Position numbers and translations under genes: made by a program
Notes under the pieces: model-generated
What the model saw: only the letters and a program-made list of their open reading frames with translations
Told to the model about the DNA's origin: nothing
Database searches by the model: none
Shown here: in pieces, positions 49,766 through 59,690 of the stretch
Layout: each line of letters begins with the position of its first letter
Position numbering within the stretch: position 1 is the first letter of the stretch
NCBI GenBank assembly: GCA_964486075.1
Contig: CAZALU010000006.1
Location: 1 to 64,000, forward strand
From: JAHIJO01 sp964486075
GTDB lineage: Bacteria > Verrucomicrobiota > Kiritimatiellia > JAAZAB01
DNA length: 64,000 nucleotides
Direction: 5' to 3'

Positions 49766-50986
49766 TTAGCCAGCCGCCTTGCGCAGCGCATCATAAGTGC
49801 CACGGGCTATCGCCAGCTCTTCATTTGTTTTAACAACCAGGATCCGTACCTCGCTGGAATCGGCTGCGACATCGGCGGGCAAGCCCGCCACGTCTTCATT
49901 CCGCCGCTCGTCAATTTTAACTCCGTAAAATCCCATATCCACGCAGACGCTCCAGCGGACCAACGGCATGGATTCGCCGATAGTATCGGTAAAGATTATC
50001 GCATCGGTGCGTCCCACGACCGCCAGATAGGCGCCCAGATATTTACGGATGCGCCAGAGATAGACTTGGGCGGTGCGGTTCATGCGCCGAGCGTGCTGTT
50101 TCGTTTTTGAAAGCGCGCCGAGCACATCGCGAATGTCGCCCGAAATTCCGGATAAGCCGAGCACGCCGCTGGATTTATTCAAGATGGATTCAACAGCCGC
50201 CGTGCTGCCCAACTCCTCGACCAGCAGTTTCAAAGTCACGCCAGGGTCCAGATCTCCGCAGCGGGTGCTCATGACCAAACCCTGCAGAGGCGAATAACCC
50301 ATGGTGTTATCCACCGATTCACCGTTAACCACAGCGCAGAGGCTGGCCCCGCCACTGCCCAGGTGACAACTGACCGCGTTAAAAGAATCCAGAGGACGCC
50401 CGAGAAAACGCGCGGCTTCTTCGACCACGTACTGATGGCTGGTGCCATGAAAGCCGTATTTACGGATGCCCATATCATCACGCAAAGCTTGCGGCAGAGC
50501 ATAGGTCCGGGCATAATCAGGAATCGTGGCATGAAACGCCGTATCGAACACGGCTACCTGGGGCAAGCTGGTGTAACGGGAGCGGCAGGCCTCGATCAAG
50601 GCGGTAGCCGGCGGGTTATGCAGAGGCGCCAACCCCTGGATCGCCTTGAGAACCTTGATTGCTTCGCGGTCGACGACAGCCGGCCGGCTAAAATGAGAGC
50701 CACCATGCACCACCCGATGCCCGATGACATTCGGAATTAACGCCGCATCCCGCGCTAGAATGGCCATGATCTGGTCGAAGGCCGCAGCATGATTCGCCAT
50801 GGGCGCAACGTGAATGGTTTCCCGCGCATTACATCTGTGGACAATGCGCGCCGGTTCGGCCGTTTTAGGCCCGATACGCTGGGCCTCTCCGGCCGCCAGT
50901 TCCTTTTCACCCGGCATGGAAATCAGGCGGTATTTCAACGACGAACTTCCGCAATTCAACACCAGGATATTCATAGCATCTTTCAT
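49766..50986 (-). CDS. ackA: Acetate kinase
   Basis: This 406-residue ASKHA-fold kinase converts acetyl phosphate and ADP to acetate and ATP. It has all main motifs: ILVLNCGSSSLKY, IGHRVVHGG, FDTAFHATIP, GFHGTSHQYV, HLGSGGASLC and STRCGDLDPG, with KTNEELAIAR near the end. The substrate loop reads NTMGYSPLQG, a slight variation on TTMGFTPLEG. Its ATG overlaps the M20 peptidase stop by 4 bases. Phosphotransacetylase is not in the window. Confidence 0.96.
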   Translation of the reverse strand: MKDAMNILVLNCGSSSLKYRLISMPGEKELAAGEAQRIGPKTAEPARIVHRCNARETIHVAPMANHAAAFDQIMAILARDAALIPNVIGHRVVHGGSHFSRPAVVDREAIKVLKAIQGLAPLHNPPATALIEACRSRYTSLPQVAVFDTAFHATIPDYARTYALPQALRDDMGIRKYGFHGTSHQYVVEEAARFLGRPLDSFNAVSCHLGSGGASLCAVVNGESVDNTMGYSPLQGLVMSTRCGDLDPGVTLKLLVEELGSTAAVESILNKSSGVLGLSGISGDIRDVLGALSKTKQHARRMNRTAQVYLWRIRKYLGAYLAVVGRTDAIIFTDTIGESMPLVRWSVCVDMGFYGVKIDERRNEDVAGLPADVAADSSEVRILVVKTNEELAIARGTYDALRKAAG

Positions 50987-52209
50987 ATTTCATCCGATGT
51001 CCACCCGCAGACGGGAATACCAACCAGACTATGTGCGATGACCGCGCTACCATAGAGCGCCGCGCTCAACTTGGCAAGTTCCACGTATTCCCCGGGGGCA
51101 TGGGCCTGAGTTTCCAGCCCCGGACCGTACCCGACGGTTGGAATCTTGTATTCGTTCACCAGGACACTTCCGGCAGTTCCCATGCCCAGCCGGCCAAGCT
51201 GCCATTTGCCGGGCTTCACAGGGCTGCCGGCGGCTTCTAGGGCTTGCCGCGCCCGGTCCAGCATGGGATGGAAAGGATCCGTGCACCAGGCTCGGGTCAC
51301 ATGCCGCACAACATTAACCTTGCCGGTATAAAGCCGGTGTTTTTCCTGACGCACCATGACATCCACGGCCACCTGGCCGCCGGCCGATCCGGCCACTTTG
51401 GCCATGCCTTTCTGCACCTCGCCCAGCACGTTTTCAATGTCCTCGTCCGCCTCCATGCGGCGCGCCAGCCTGAGCGATGCCGAACGTCCCCCCTTCCCGT
51501 TCCGGAAATCGAGTTCTGAAACCTTAAGCATCTCGCGCTGCAGCCGGCCATCGACGCTGCGCACGGATCCCTGCCCCAAATCGCCGACAATGGCGTTCAC
51601 GGCGTCATCCACTTCAAACGGATTCAAGCCCTCGACCCGCACATCCAATTCCATCCAGCCGTCATGCCCATAATACAAGCCCAGATCAGTGGGTTCACCC
51701 AGCATAACAAAATCGGGCTTCAATCCAAGATCAGGCAGGGTGCTCTCGATCAATCCGCGCAAGCCGATGCTTAGCCCGTTTTCTTCCGCCGTGGTCGCGG
51801 CGACAATCAGGTTGCCCTTGAGAGGCAAGAGGCTGCGTTTTAGAAGGCTGCCGGCAAAAATTTGCGCGGCTAAGCCGCCCTTGCAATCGGCCGACCCTAA
51901 GCCATAAAGACGCCCGTCAGCAATCTTGCCGCTCAGGGGATCCTTCTCGTTGTCCGACGGAGCGACCGTATCCATGTGGCAATTAAGCAGGATCGTGGGC
52001 GCCTGCCGAACGCCGGACAGCAGGCCGACGACATTGCCGAAATCATCACGAAAAACCTTGTGATAGCCTTGCGCTTGCATTGCGGATTCGACCAGATCAC
52101 CCACCTTGGATTCATTCAGGCTGGGGCTCTCAGTTCGCACCAACTGCTGCGCGAAATCAACGGCTTCTCCCTGCAAACTGTGCATTTTGTCCTGTAAAAT
52201 CTTATACAT
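50983..52209 (-). CDS. M20-family metallopeptidase/deacylase
   Basis: This 408-residue zinc hydrolase has metal-binding motifs: LLNCHMDTVAPSD (His, Asp), GRLYGLGSADCKGGLAAQ (Asp), and ATTAEENGLS (catalytic Glu-Glu). It belongs to the ArgE/DapE/YgeY group; the substrate, an N-acyl amino acid or dipeptide, cannot be fixed. ATG 52209 follows AGGAGA. It is the first gene of the peptidase-ackA-ackA-like operon. Confidence 0.92.
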   Translation of the reverse strand: MYKILQDKMHSLQGEAVDFAQQLVRTESPSLNESKVGDLVESAMQAQGYHKVFRDDFGNVVGLLSGVRQAPTILLNCHMDTVAPSDNEKDPLSGKIADGRLYGLGSADCKGGLAAQIFAGSLLKRSLLPLKGNLIVAATTAEENGLSIGLRGLIESTLPDLGLKPDFVMLGEPTDLGLYYGHDGWMELDVRVEGLNPFEVDDAVNAIVGDLGQGSVRSVDGRLQREMLKVSELDFRNGKGGRSASLRLARRMEADEDIENVLGEVQKGMAKVAGSAGGQVAVDVMVRQEKHRLYTGKVNVVRHVTRAWCTDPFHPMLDRARQALEAAGSPVKPGKWQLGRLGMGTAGSVLVNEYKIPTVGYGPGLETQAHAPGEYVELAKLSAALYGSAVIAHSLVGIPVCGWTSDEI

Positions 52210-52576
52210 TACCGTTCTCCTATGGAGTTTCCCAATATGTTTCCGACACTTATATATATATAGCAGGTTGCATGCCAAGTTTATTAAGAATTAAAAACAT
52301 AGCTATCTAGTTGTCAATCAATAATATAAATTTTCTTTCCATTAATGCTCTTTTTTGCAATACTACTACATATTTGAATCACACCAATTCATTATGAAAT
52401 ATTTAAGGCTTTAACCATGCGAAACCTTGATAACAAAAACAAGCGCAGGGATTCCACCTGTGGCGGATATCCGCCTTCGACGGAAAACCCTGCGCTACCT
52501 TGGTTGCAGGCACAACCCGCCTTGGAGTATTATGGCCGTGTGTCTTTCACGAACCCTGAACCCTTAATCCTAGCCC
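52210..52576. other. Divergent intergenic region between peptidase and regulator
   Basis: It separates two divergently transcribed genes. The AT-rich stretch 52310-52430 probably holds promoters. A TATATATATA run lies at 52253-52261. The palindromic repeat at 52442-52512 follows. No gene is supported. Confidence 0.5.
52442..52512. repeat. Palindromic dispersed repeat, copy 2 (partner at 7552)
   Basis: It shares the block order of 7552-7618: GCGCAGGGATTCC, a GGCGGAT/ATCCGCC hairpin, GACGGAAAACCCTGCG, and ACCTTGGTTGCAGGC. The arms GCGCAGGG and CCCTGCG pair. Confidence 0.65.
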
Positions 52577-54211
52577 ATGATTATGAAAGCTGACGACCTT
52601 AAACTAAATGAGCTGGTGGATTTTTCCGAAGGCTGGCTGGGCCTGCACGGCAGGCGCCTGGTGCTGCACGATATCCACGCCTTTGCCCAGTTCCGCAAGG
52701 ATTTGGTAGACACGATCGGGCCGGGGCCCGCCCGCCGCATGTTCACGCGCTTCGGCTATTTCTGGGGGCAGGCCGATGCCGCGGCCATGAAACGGGTTTT
52801 CGAATGGGACAACCTTGAGGAGTGGATCAAGGCCGGCCCCCGCCTGCATACGCTGCAGGGCGTGGCGCGCAGCGTTATTAAATCACTGCAAGCGGATGCG
52901 TTGGCCAAACGCTTCCAGATGGAAGTCGTCTGGCACGATTCGGGCGAAGCCGAGGAACATATCATTGAACTGGGCAAAAGCGTTGAGCCGTCCTGCTGGA
53001 TGCTGACCGGCTACGCCAGCGGCTATGCGTCGTTCTGCCTGAACACGGAAATCTTTTTCGTCGAAAAGCAATGCCTGGCTAATGGCCATCGTGCCTGTAT
53101 CGCCATCGGGAAGGACCGCGCCGCCTGGGGCTCGGATATCAAGCCGTACCTGGACTTTTTTCAGGCGGAGGACATTCACGGCAAAGTCATATTTCTAACC
53201 ATGGAATTGAAGAAAAAAACGACTGAGTTGGCCCGTCAGAACCGCAAAATACAGGAACTCTCCCGGGAGTCCGCGCCGCCTTTATTTGTGGAGGCGCACA
53301 GCGAAGCCTTCCGCAAGGTGCTGGCCGTGGCCCACCAGATAGCGAACTTCGACACCGCCATTCTGATTACCGGCGAAACGGGCACCGGCAAGGAAGTGCT
53401 GGCCCGTTACATCCACAACCAATCGCCCCGCTCCAAGCATCCTTTCGTGGGCGTCAATTGCGGCGCCTTGCCGGAAACCCTGCTGGAAAGTGAATTGTTC
53501 GGCCACAAGACAGGCTCTTTTACCGGCGCGATCAACAATCGCACCGGTTTGTTCGAAGAAGCCGGCGAAGGCACTATTTTCCTGGATGAAATCGGCGACA
53601 TCACCCCGGCCATGCAATTAAAAATCCTGCGTGTGCTCCAGGAACGCGAAATCCGGAGGGTCGGGGAAAGCAAGTCGCGTTCCATCTCCGCACGAGTTAT
53701 AGCAGCCACGAACCGCAACCTGGTCGAAGCCATCGCCGCAGGCCGGTTCCGGGAAGATCTGTTCTATAGATTGCGAGTTGTGGAAATCAAGATTCCGCCA
53801 CTGCGGGCACGCCGGGAGGATATCGTGCCCCTGGTCCGTTATTTTGTCGGCAAGATAGCGCATAAACTGAAACTCCCCTGCCTGCGGCTGGACGCCCGCT
53901 GCCTGGATATTCTCCTGAATTATGCCTGGCCGGGCAATGTGCGTGAGCTGGAGAACGCCGTCGAACACGCCGCTGTTTTTTCGAAGGAAGGACTGATCGT
54001 CCCGGAATATCTGCCGGCCCACATTATCCACGCCCGCCCGCCCACCCTCTCCTCCGCGCAGGCCATGCAACGTTCGCTGGCAGAGGTCGAGCAGGATCAC
54101 ATCCGGCAGGTCCTAGAAGCGACCGGTAACAACCGCGCCCAAGCCGCGCGGACCTTGGGCATAAGTCCGGTGACCTTGTGGCGTAAACTAAAAAATCAGG
54201 AGAACCCATGA
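52577..54211 (+). CDS. Sigma-54-dependent activator with V4R sensor domain
   Basis: The protein has 544 residues. An XylR_N-like N-terminal region (about 10-120) and a V4R domain (about 125-200, with ASGYASFCLN and KQCLANGHRACIAIG) form a ligand-sensing part as in XylR/DmpR. A helical linker leads to the AAA+ domain: Walker A TGETGTGKEVLA (near 265), the sigma-54 loop GSFTGA (near 312; usually GAFTGA) and Walker B TIFLDEIGD (near 334). A Fis-type helix-turn-helix ends it (NNRAQAARTLGISPVTLWRKL). Its stop overlaps the next gene by 4 bases. The ligand is unknown, aromatic compounds in relatives. Confidence 0.93.
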   Translation: MIMKADDLKLNELVDFSEGWLGLHGRRLVLHDIHAFAQFRKDLVDTIGPGPARRMFTRFGYFWGQADAAAMKRVFEWDNLEEWIKAGPRLHTLQGVARSVIKSLQADALAKRFQMEVVWHDSGEAEEHIIELGKSVEPSCWMLTGYASGYASFCLNTEIFFVEKQCLANGHRACIAIGKDRAAWGSDIKPYLDFFQAEDIHGKVIFLTMELKKKTTELARQNRKIQELSRESAPPLFVEAHSEAFRKVLAVAHQIANFDTAILITGETGTGKEVLARYIHNQSPRSKHPFVGVNCGALPETLLESELFGHKTGSFTGAINNRTGLFEEAGEGTIFLDEIGDITPAMQLKILRVLQEREIRRVGESKSRSISARVIAATNRNLVEAIAAGRFREDLFYRLRVVEIKIPPLRARREDIVPLVRYFVGKIAHKLKLPCLRLDARCLDILLNYAWPGNVRELENAVEHAAVFSKEGLIVPEYLPAHIIHARPPTLSSAQAMQRSLAEVEQDHIRQVLEATGNNRAQAARTLGISPVTLWRKLKNQENP

Positions 54212-54672
54212 AAAACCCCATGCATGCGGCAATCGAATCCGCCCGGGAGGGCATCCGTAAGGGCCACGGCGGACCGTTCGGTGCCTGCATTGTGAAGCAA
54301 GGCCAGATTATTGCAACTGCCCATAACACGGTCCTGCTGGAGCACGATCCGACTTGTCATGCCGAAATCAACGCGATCCGTCAGGCTTGCCACAAACTGC
54401 AGACCCATAATCTGAGCGGCTGTGTTCTATACGCGACCGCGGAACCCTGCCCCATGTGCCTGAGCGCCATATATTGGGCCAGAATTGACGCCATGCAGGT
54501 CGGTGTGCCGATTAAGGTTGCGGCTAAAGCCGGCTTCGACGATAGCCGTATCAGTCAAGAACTCAAGCGACCTCCAAGCCGACGTCTGATTCCCATGCGC
54601 ATTGGAGTCATGGAGGCGTCCTGCCGGAAACTATTCGAGGAGTGGAGTACAAGGCAAGGCCTTCTTTATTAA
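54208..54672 (+). CDS. Nucleoside/guanine deaminase-like enzyme
   Basis: This 154-residue protein of the cytidine-deaminase superfamily has the zinc site HAEINAIRQA and EPCPMCLSAIYWARID. The layout GGPFGACIVKQGQII and the end SCRKLFEEW resemble bacterial guanine deaminase/GuaD-type proteins and TadA relatives. It is co-translated with the sigma-54 regulator (ATGA overlap), which is unusual and suggests the deaminase product or substrate may matter to the regulator. Confidence 0.88.
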   Translation: MKNPMHAAIESAREGIRKGHGGPFGACIVKQGQIIATAHNTVLLEHDPTCHAEINAIRQACHKLQTHNLSGCVLYATAEPCPMCLSAIYWARIDAMQVGVPIKVAAKAGFDDSRISQELKRPPSRRLIPMRIGVMEASCRKLFEEWSTRQGLLY

Positions 54673-54724
54673 AATTCAGCGCCACAGCACGGCACCCAAC
54701 ATTCACCGGCCGACCTCGAACGCC

Positions 54725-57409
54725 TTAAACAGTCTGGCTCTTCAGCATATCCAATAACCGACGGTATTTTTCACATTTTTCCAGTATTTCACGGCGGCGG
54801 GTCTGTTGCAGAGCAATGACGTCAGGAGGCGCCTTCTGAACAAAAGCTGCGTTGTCCAACTTCTTGTCGATGCCGGCCAAGCCGGCTATCGCCTTCTCCA
54901 ATTGTCCGGTCAGACGCAGGGATTCAGCCGCCACATCGATCACGCCTTCGATCGACATGTAGAGATTGCCCAGTCGGCTGAGTCCGTTGGGCATCGGACA
55001 AGGTGGCGCAAAGCCGGCGTCTATTGCAAGCGGATCAGCCCGCAGCATGGCGGCAATCGAATCCCGGTCGGCCTGCAGCAGGGCTGCCAGCTCGCCGTTT
55101 TCCGGCTTGACGATATAGCGGATCTTCATGGCCGGCGCAATCCCGTAATCGGCGCGCAAAACCCGTCCGATCCGAATCAGGTCATGCTTGCGCTCCACAT
55201 AGTCCACCAGTGCGGCGGATACCCCCAGTCCCGTCAAATCCTCCAGCGGCTTCGGCCAGGGAGCGCACATAATCGTTGCGGATTCCGCGCCGTAGCCCAT
55301 GCCGTGCCAGAGCTCCTCGGTAATGAACGGCGTCAACGGGTGCAATAACTTCAAGACCTGGGCAAAAACATAATGCATTACCCGGAGTGCCTGTTCCTTG
55401 GCAACGGGATCGCTCCCGTTAAAGACGATCTTGACCGACTCGATATGCCGGTCACAGAACTGGTGCCAGATGAATTCATACAGGTCCTTGGCCGCATCGT
55501 TGAAACGGGAACGCTGTAAGTTTTCGGTGCAGGCGGCAATCGCCTTATGCAAACCCGCGATGATGTGCTGGTCGTCGGGGCGCAGGCAAGCGGGATCCCA
55601 GGTCGGCCCGACCAGATCCGCGGTCACAATCGACGCCGAATGCATTTGCATGAAGCGGGCGGCATTCCAGATCTTGGTCATAAAATTGCGCCCGATCTCG
55701 AATTTATCATTGGAGAGGAACACATCCTGACCGGTTGCCGTAACCATGATCAGGCTGAAACGGAGGGCATCGGCGCTGAAAGTATCGATCACGGCCAGGG
55801 GATCGATCGAGTTGCCCAGGCTCTTACTCATTTTGCGCCCCTTATCGTCGCGTACCGTCCCGTGAATAATCACTTTGCGGAACGGGATCTTACCCATGAA
55901 CTCCAGGCCGGACATGATCATACGGGCCACCCAGAAAAAAATTATTTCGGACCCCGTCACCAGCGTGTCGGTGGGATAATAAAACTCAATATCCTTATTG
56001 GGGGCCGGCCACCCCAGGGCACTGAACGGCCAAAGCCAGGAGGAAAACCAGGTGTCCAACACATCCGTATCCTGGCGGATATTCAGAGAACGACAGGCCG
56101 GACAGCCTTCCGGCTGGCCCTTGGCCGCCCATTCATGGCGGCATTCGTCACAGTAAAACACGGGAATCCGGTGCCCCCACCAGATCTGGCGCGAAATGCA
56201 CCAGTCGCGGATGTTCTCCATCCATTCGAGATAGACCTTGGTCCAGCGCTCCGGCAAGAATTCTATTTGGCCGGAACGGACGGCCTCGATCGCCGGCTGA
56301 GCCAGCGGCTGCATTTTCACAAACCACTGGAGCGACAGGCGCGGCTCGACCACTGTGTCACAGCGGTAGCAATGTCCGACAGCATGCATGTGGGGTTCGA
56401 TTTTCTCCATCAAGCCTGCCTCAGTCAGCTCCGCCACGATCCGTTTGCGGCACTCGAAACGATCCAGACCGCAGTATGGGCCGGCAGCTTCGTTGAAGGT
56501 GCCATCCGCATTCATGACGTTGATCGGCTCGAGTCCGTGACGGCAGCCCATCTCGAAATCGTTGGGATCGTGGGCCGGGGTGACCTTGACCGCGCCGGTA
56601 CCAAACTCGGGATCCACGAAATCGTCCTGGATCACCGTCAGCACCCGCTTGAGAACAGGCAACAACAATTCCTTGTCGGCCAGGCCGGCATAGCGCGGGT
56701 CGCGCGGATTAACGGCAACGGCCACGTCGCCCAGCAGGGTCTCCGGACGGGTAGTGGCTACGATCACGGACTCTTTATCGCCACCGCCTTTGACAAGATA
56801 GCGAATATAATAGAGATGCCCGTTGGTCTCGACATGCTCGCTTTCCTCGTCGGAAAGCGCGGTGCGGCAGCGGGGACACCAGTTGATGATGTAATTACCC
56901 CGATAGATCAGTTTTTTTTCATACAGCCGGATAAACACATCGGCCACGGCGTCGCTGAGTCCCTGGTCCATGGTGAAGCGTTCGCGATCCCAATCACAGG
57001 CCGCGCCCAATTTCTTCAACTGGCGGATAATCGTGCTGCCGTACTGTTCGCGCCAGGCCCAGACGCGTTTGATAAACTCATCCCGCCCAAGGTCATCCCT
57101 AGTTTTTCCTTCCTTGCGCAGGGCGCGCTCGACAACGTTCTGGGTGGCAATCCCCGCATGATCGGTACCTGGGATCCAGAGCGTATTCCGGCCCTGCATC
57201 CGCCGCCAGCGAATGAGGATATCTTGAATGGTCACGTTAAGCGCGTGGCCCATGTGCAGGATACCGGTCACATTGGGAGGCGGAATGACGATGCTGTACG
57301 GCTCGCCGCCCCGGTCCGCCTCGGCGTGAAAGGCCCCCTGTTCCAGCCAACGGCGATACCATTTTTCCTCGACTGCTGCCGCGTTATAGTTTTTGTCCAA
57401 TTCTGGCAT
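54725..57409 (-). CDS. valS: Valyl-tRNA synthetase
   Basis: This 894-residue class I synthetase has the HIGH-type motif ILHMGHALN, editing domain with a threonine-rich VIVATTRPETLLGD, and KMSKSLGNSIDP. The zinc-like motif CDECRHEWAAKGQPEGCPAC sits in the insert and a C-terminal coiled coil (about 810-890) is present. Start ATG 57409 has GGAG 6-9 bases upstream. On the other strand a 685-codon frame is only its shadow. Confidence 0.98.
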   Translation of the reverse strand: MPELDKNYNAAAVEEKWYRRWLEQGAFHAEADRGGEPYSIVIPPPNVTGILHMGHALNVTIQDILIRWRRMQGRNTLWIPGTDHAGIATQNVVERALRKEGKTRDDLGRDEFIKRVWAWREQYGSTIIRQLKKLGAACDWDRERFTMDQGLSDAVADVFIRLYEKKLIYRGNYIINWCPRCRTALSDEESEHVETNGHLYYIRYLVKGGGDKESVIVATTRPETLLGDVAVAVNPRDPRYAGLADKELLLPVLKRVLTVIQDDFVDPEFGTGAVKVTPAHDPNDFEMGCRHGLEPINVMNADGTFNEAAGPYCGLDRFECRKRIVAELTEAGLMEKIEPHMHAVGHCYRCDTVVEPRLSLQWFVKMQPLAQPAIEAVRSGQIEFLPERWTKVYLEWMENIRDWCISRQIWWGHRIPVFYCDECRHEWAAKGQPEGCPACRSLNIRQDTDVLDTWFSSWLWPFSALGWPAPNKDIEFYYPTDTLVTGSEIIFFWVARMIMSGLEFMGKIPFRKVIIHGTVRDDKGRKMSKSLGNSIDPLAVIDTFSADALRFSLIMVTATGQDVFLSNDKFEIGRNFMTKIWNAARFMQMHSASIVTADLVGPTWDPACLRPDDQHIIAGLHKAIAACTENLQRSRFNDAAKDLYEFIWHQFCDRHIESVKIVFNGSDPVAKEQALRVMHYVFAQVLKLLHPLTPFITEELWHGMGYGAESATIMCAPWPKPLEDLTGLGVSAALVDYVERKHDLIRIGRVLRADYGIAPAMKIRYIVKPENGELAALLQADRDSIAAMLRADPLAIDAGFAPPCPMPNGLSRLGNLYMSIEGVIDVAAESLRLTGQLEKAIAGLAGIDKKLDNAAFVQKAPPDVIALQQTRRREILEKCEKYRRLLDMLKSQTV

Positions 57410-57456
57410 TCTGACTCCTCGCACCAATCTTTGAGCGCCGCTTTTCTGCTGACACT

Positions 57457-57648
57457 GGCGGGAAACCCAGGGGGCGTTCCCGCCCTACAATCCGGAGCGT
57501 CCTGCTGTAGGGCAGGACATGTTCTCCCGGCCTCCCGGAGGGTCGGGACGGCATTGCCCGCCGCAGGCGGGAAACCCAGGGGCGTTCCCGCCCTACAATC
57601 ATGAGCGTCCTGCTGTAGGGCGGGGACGCCCTACGGGCTTCCCGCCTC
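57457..57648. repeat. REP cluster upstream of valS
   Basis: It has alternating units GGCGGGAAACCCAGG...CGTTCCCGCCCTACAATC and CTGTAGGGCGGGGACGCCCTAC. Units occur in both orientations, forming palindromes. Related units recur at 59524-59655 and 63864-64000. Confidence 0.85.
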
Positions 57649-57675
57649 CTCTCTTGCGCAATGGCCCAGCGGACA

Positions 57676-59277
57676 TCAATCCGGCTTTTTTTGTTTGCGT
57701 TTACGCGCTTCCTGTTCGTCGCGCAGGAGCTTGTATTCCACACTATCCACCAGTGCCTCCCAGGAAGCCTCGATGATATTCTCGGATACACCCACCGTGC
57801 CCCAGGAACTTTCGCCGTCGCCGGATTCGATTACGACGCGGGTCTTGGCCGCCGTCGCCTCTTCGGGATCCAGGATGCGTACATGGTAATCCGTCAAAGC
57901 CATCTTAGCGATGGACGGGTAAAACCGGATCAGGGCCCGCCGCAAAGCGTTGTCCAGGGCATTGACCGGGCCGCCACCCTCACTGACCACGTGTTCGATC
58001 TCGCCGCCCACGTTCACCTTGACGGTGGCCTCTGAAACACAGGGCTCCGTCCTGCTGCGTTTCTCGACAATGACCCGGTATCCTTCCAGGCCAAAGTATG
58101 AGCGATGCCGCTTGAGGACTTTTTGGATAAGCAACTTAAACGAGGCATCGGCCGCCTCGAACTCATAGCCCTTCTTTTCCATCTGCTCCAGCTTGGTCAG
58201 CACCTCGCGGATCTCCGGAGATGATTTGCTGAGTTCGACGCCCATCTGGATCGCCTTGAGCGAAACATTGCTGCCCCCCGAAAGCTCGGAAATCAGGATA
58301 CGGCGCGCGTTACCCACGGCTTCGGGCTCGACATGCTCAAAACTGCGCGGATTCTTCTCCACAGCGTTGACGTGCATGCCCGCCTTGTGGGCAAACGCGC
58401 TTTCCCCGACATAAGCCGCCTTGCGGTTATGCGGCAGATTAAAAAGCATATCCACGAAACGCGACAAGCCGGTCAACTGGCCCAAGGCGCCTTTACGGGC
58501 ACATTGGAACCCCAGCTTCAGTTCCAGACTGGGTATTATGGCACACAGATTGGCATTCCCGCAGCGCTCGCCATAGCCGTTGATTGTGCCTTGCACCTGC
58601 ACGGCGCCGGCGCGCACGGCCGCGATGGAGTTGGCCACCGCCAGCTCGCTGTCATTATGACAATGAATGCCCAGCGGCGCGCGGACGGCCTGCGCCACCA
58701 GTTGGGTGATGTCGTAGATCTCATTAGGCAGACTACCCCCGCGCGTGTCGCACAGCACCAGGCTGTCGGCCCCGCCCTCCAAAGCCGCCTGCAACACACC
58801 CATGGCAAACGCCGGGCTGTCTTTATAGCCATCGAAGAAATGCTCGGCATCGAAAATGACCTGCCGCCCGTGTTCCTTAAGGAAACGCACAGTGTCCCTA
58901 ACCATGGCGCGGTTTTCCGTTTCCGTGGTGCGAAGCACGTCACTAACCTGTAACTTCCAGGATTTACCAAAAATAGCGGTCACCTCCGTGGGCGCTTCGA
59001 TCAACTGGCGCGTGCCCTGGTCCTCACCTATCGGCGTGTTCGCCCGCCGCGTGCTGCCGAAGGCCACGATCTTGGCATGGGTCAGCTTGCGCTTACGGAT
59101 TTCATAGAAAAACTCCATGTCCTTAGGGTTGGACGCCGCATATCCGCCCTCGATGAAATCCACTCCGTATTCATCGAGTTTCAGCGCCAGCCGGATTTTA
59201 CCGACGCTCGAAAGTGATACCCCTTCTCCCTGCATTCCGTCACGTAGAGTTGTATCGTATATCTGTATTTTTTTCAT
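57676..59277 (-). CDS. cimA: (R)-citramalate synthase
   Basis: This 533-residue homologue of 2-isopropylmalate synthase (HMGL-like barrel) has YDTTLRDGMQGEGVSLS, HCHNDSELAVANSIAAV metal-binding His pair, and NGYGERCGNANLC. FAHKAGMHVNAVEK follows, then a C-terminal LeuA allosteric domain (VKVNVGGEIEHVVSEGGGPVNALD). Length and the GMQ signature match CimA, which makes citramalate for isoleucine from pyruvate and acetyl-CoA. ATG 59277 follows GGGAG. Confidence 0.93.
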   Translation of the reverse strand: MKKIQIYDTTLRDGMQGEGVSLSSVGKIRLALKLDEYGVDFIEGGYAASNPKDMEFFYEIRKRKLTHAKIVAFGSTRRANTPIGEDQGTRQLIEAPTEVTAIFGKSWKLQVSDVLRTTETENRAMVRDTVRFLKEHGRQVIFDAEHFFDGYKDSPAFAMGVLQAALEGGADSLVLCDTRGGSLPNEIYDITQLVAQAVRAPLGIHCHNDSELAVANSIAAVRAGAVQVQGTINGYGERCGNANLCAIIPSLELKLGFQCARKGALGQLTGLSRFVDMLFNLPHNRKAAYVGESAFAHKAGMHVNAVEKNPRSFEHVEPEAVGNARRILISELSGGSNVSLKAIQMGVELSKSSPEIREVLTKLEQMEKKGYEFEAADASFKLLIQKVLKRHRSYFGLEGYRVIVEKRSRTEPCVSEATVKVNVGGEIEHVVSEGGGPVNALDNALRRALIRFYPSIAKMALTDYHVRILDPEEATAAKTRVVIESGDGESSWGTVGVSENIIEASWEALVDSVEYKLLRDEQEARKRKQKKPD

Positions 59278-59690
59278 GGTCATCTCCCGATTAAATAAGG
59301 CTCCGCGGCGGAGCGCCTTTATCCCAAGGTAGGGCGAACACGCCAAGTGTGCCGTTCAAAATCAGACAGCCCCACCGGTCCCGATTCCCGGAGATCGGGG
59401 CGCCCCACCTTTTTGTCCGCCGGCTTGTCCGCCATAGCTGTAGCTACGGAGGAAGGCGGATCCGCCTAAGACGGAAATTTCCTATACATTAAATTAGGCA
59501 GCAAAGCGGAGCAAATATCTTATTGTAGGGCGGGAACGCCCTACGGGCTTCCCGCCTCTGCTCTAAGGACAACATATCCCGCCACCCAATCTCCATCGGG
59601 CAATACCGTCCCAACCCTCCGGGAGGCCGGAAAACATGCCCGCTCTAAAATCATACCCGGTACGGACCTCGCCCATCAGCATAACCAAGA
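59278..59690. repeat. Repeat-rich region between cimA and lysC
   Basis: It contains a REP-like composite, 59328-59460, with palindrome core CCCGATTCCCGGAGATCGGG (59380-59399) and TTGTCCGCC...GCCATAGCTGTAGCTACGG. A second REP cluster at 59524-59655 has GTAGGGCGGGAACGCCCTAC. No gene is supported. Confidence 0.75.

Noticed and set aside
55547..57604. 685-codon plus-strand open frame opposite valS
   Set aside because: The minus strand encodes a full-length valyl-tRNA synthetase with all motifs; the plus frame has no recognisable domains and is a GC-rich shadow.
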